Positions 6,819 through 6,894 of a DNA stretch of 6,894 bases are shown here, one piece after another. The number at the start of each line of letters is the position of its first letter. Position 1 is the first letter of the stretch. The notes under the pieces are model-generated. The model was not told the DNA's origin and searched no databases. It was given only the letters and a program-made list of their open reading frames with translations. This stretch comes from an uncultured Sphingomonadales bacterium (lineage in GTDB: Bacteria; Pseudomonadota; Alphaproteobacteria; Sphingomonadales; Sphingomonadaceae): positions 1 to 6,894 of the forward strand of contig CAIPWG010000605.1 of assembly GCA_903868655.1 (NCBI GenBank), in the 5' to 3' direction. The position numbers and the translations under genes are program-made.

Positions 6819-6852
6819 GCGCGTTGTCACACAGTCTTTGGATTTTCCGCGC

Positions 6853-6894
6853 TTAATCGCTGCTGTTCATGGCGCGCAATCCGGCGAAATAGAA
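6853..6894 (-). CDS. Possible 3' end of an upstream minus-strand gene (13 codons visible)
   Basis: From the right edge, one minus-strand frame reads FYFAGLRAMNSSD and stops at TAA (6853-6855), with mostly G/C third bases like the confirmed genes. A second frame stays open to a TGA near 6830 (ending ENPKTV) but has poorer third-position bias, and the third stops quickly at TGA. The fragment is too short to identify. Some sphingomonads carry a DnaA-like hda gene next to ppk, but nothing visible here shows that. It could equally be non-coding. Confidence 0.3.
   Translation of the reverse strand, partial: FYFAGLRAMNSSD

Larger units (their letters stand above)
6747..6852 (-). promoter_or_regulatory. 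ppk-ppx leader / promoter region
   Basis: About 106 bp separate the preferred ppk start from the TAA of a possible upstream gene fragment. It should hold the promoter of ppk-ppx unless these are part of a longer operon. No clear sigma-70-like hexamer pair is visible. TTGCCA, reading down from about 6812, with a 17-bp spacer meets only GCACAA. The region contains the 11-bp tandem repeat next to the start codon and a short inverted repeat, listed separately. Confidence 0.4.

Noticed and set aside
1..6894. A novel defence, mobile or biosynthetic system
   Set aside because: Every substantial coding region belongs to a known housekeeping or metabolic family, and no repeats, integrase, transposase or toxin-like small genes are visible.

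Overview
The window is GC-rich DNA with strongly G/C-biased third codon positions. The protein set looks like an alphaproteobacterium, most likely of the Sphingomonadales (Novosphingobium/Sphingomonas type). That placement rests on remembered protein character and on the ppk-ppx arrangement, not on a search. I see no mobile element, CRISPR array, tRNA or rRNA. The four genes are all of known families and fill nearly the whole window.

Layout: (1) Positions 1-1588, minus strand: a flavoprotein of the COG2509 'FAD-dependent dehydrogenase' type. Its last few C-terminal residues lie off the left edge. (2) 1589-1738: a 150-bp divergent intergenic region with ribosome binding sites at both ends and a short perfect inverted repeat on the dipeptidase side. 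(3) 1739-3037, plus strand: an exported M19 (renal-dipeptidase family) metallopeptidase with a Tat-like signal peptide. (4) 3038-3057: a 20-bp convergent junction. A 14-bp unit is tandemly repeated here, and a 13-bp-stem hairpin overlaps the 3' end of ppx. (5) 3058-4536, minus strand: a Ppx/GppA-family exopolyphosphatase. (6) 4545-6746, minus strand: polyphosphate kinase 1. (7) 6747-6894: the ppk leader, with an 11-bp tandem direct repeat of Pho-box-like period and possibly the last codons of another minus-strand gene at the right edge.

How the genes work together: ppk and ppx are separated by only 8 bp, and ppx has no clear ribosome binding site. They should therefore be co-transcribed and probably translationally coupled, pairing synthesis and breakdown of inorganic polyphosphate. 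The dipeptidase and the flavoprotein are divergent neighbours that share an intergenic region; I see no evidence of a shared pathway. I did not find a previously undescribed system. The points most worth a second look are the regulatory sequence in front of ppk, the ppk start codon, the hairpin/repeat at the convergent junction, and the diverged C-terminal domain of Ppx.
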